A stretch of DNA of 17,684 bases, from the NCBI GenBank assembly GCA_024741835.1, contig JAENRP010000142.1:2719-20402 (forward strand), read 5' to 3'. Each line of letters begins with the position of its first letter. The first letter of the stretch is position 1. A program made the translations under genes and the position numbers. Below, piece by piece: positions 17,531 to 17,684 of this stretch. The notes beneath the pieces are model-generated. The model searched no databases and had not been told where the DNA came from. It saw only the letters and a list, made by a program, of their open reading frames with translations. This DNA comes from Diplocarpon mali (taxonomy: Eukaryota; Ascomycota; Leotiomycetes; Helotiales; Drepanopezizaceae).

Positions 17531-17684
17531 TCATTCTAGGCAGGGGCATATTCGGGAGGTAAGCTCTAGCTCTAGAATGGAGTTGGAGCTTATCTCCTTA
17601 AGCGCAGAGGAGGAGGGGTCGGAGGAGTTATAAGAGGAGAGGGCAATTGGCCTAGCGTTATTGTTTTTCTATTTTTATTATTTT
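17531..17684. other. Purine-rich right edge of the window
   Basis: Rich in gaggagg on the plus strand, then T-rich to the end. No separate gene is seen; it probably continues into the body of the third element. Confidence 0.35.

Noticed and set aside
5237..17684. Gypsy-type element or non-LTR retrotransposon as source of the pol remnants
   Set aside because: Both elements read integrase before reverse transcriptase and RNase H, which is the copia order; the LYxLKQS, YVDD and ADxxTK landmarks are copia-like.

Overview
The window looks like nuclear DNA of a filamentous ascomycete (Pezizomycotina). The evidence is one intact gene with a short fungal-type intron (GTAAGT...CAG, 72 nt, internal CTCAC branch site), next to about 12.7 kb of TpA-saturated, CpA/TpG-poor DNA with almost no open frames. 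That is the signature of repeat-induced point mutation (RIP). The species cannot be named from the sequence.

Layout. Positions 1-1613 carry the only convincing intact gene, a plus-strand homologue of MPDU1/Lec35 (two PQ-loop repeats, ER membrane, dolichol-phosphate-sugar use). Positions 1614-4925 are gene-poor and of ordinary to high GC, with a 150-bp tandem duplication (4160-4456) and a GC-rich block holding a 16-bp tandem repeat (4693-4756). From about 4926 to the right edge the sequence is a nest of RIP-inactivated Ty1/copia retrotransposons, all on the minus strand.

The nest. The outer copia element has its 3' LTR at 5054-5225, then RNase H, reverse transcriptase and integrase remnants up to 8142. 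It resumes at 15723 with the pre-integrase domain and the end of the protease region. Between these sits a complete second copia element of 7575 bp (8143-15717). It has two 197-bp LTRs, a 5-bp target duplication (taggt), a primer-binding site resembling the complement of the initiator tRNA-Met anticodon region, and readable remnants of gag, protease, integrase, reverse transcriptase and RNase H. Removing this element plus one target copy joins the outer integrase reading frame exactly. A third element probably begins on the right: an LTR end followed by a polypurine tract at 16405-16421, with its body running out of the window.

Most interesting point. In the inner element, about 1.45 kb lies between the end of pol and the 3' LTR. 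This stretch carries a degraded frame on the opposite strand with a six-cysteine pattern followed by a low-complexity tail. A similar frame with a similar cysteine pattern occurs at 16745-17530, in the same position relative to the third element's LTR end and polypurine tract. This suggests a copia lineage with an antisense accessory gene. All domain calls in the nest come from reading frames by eye and treating TAA/TAG as RIP products of CAA, CAG or TGG; no database search was possible.
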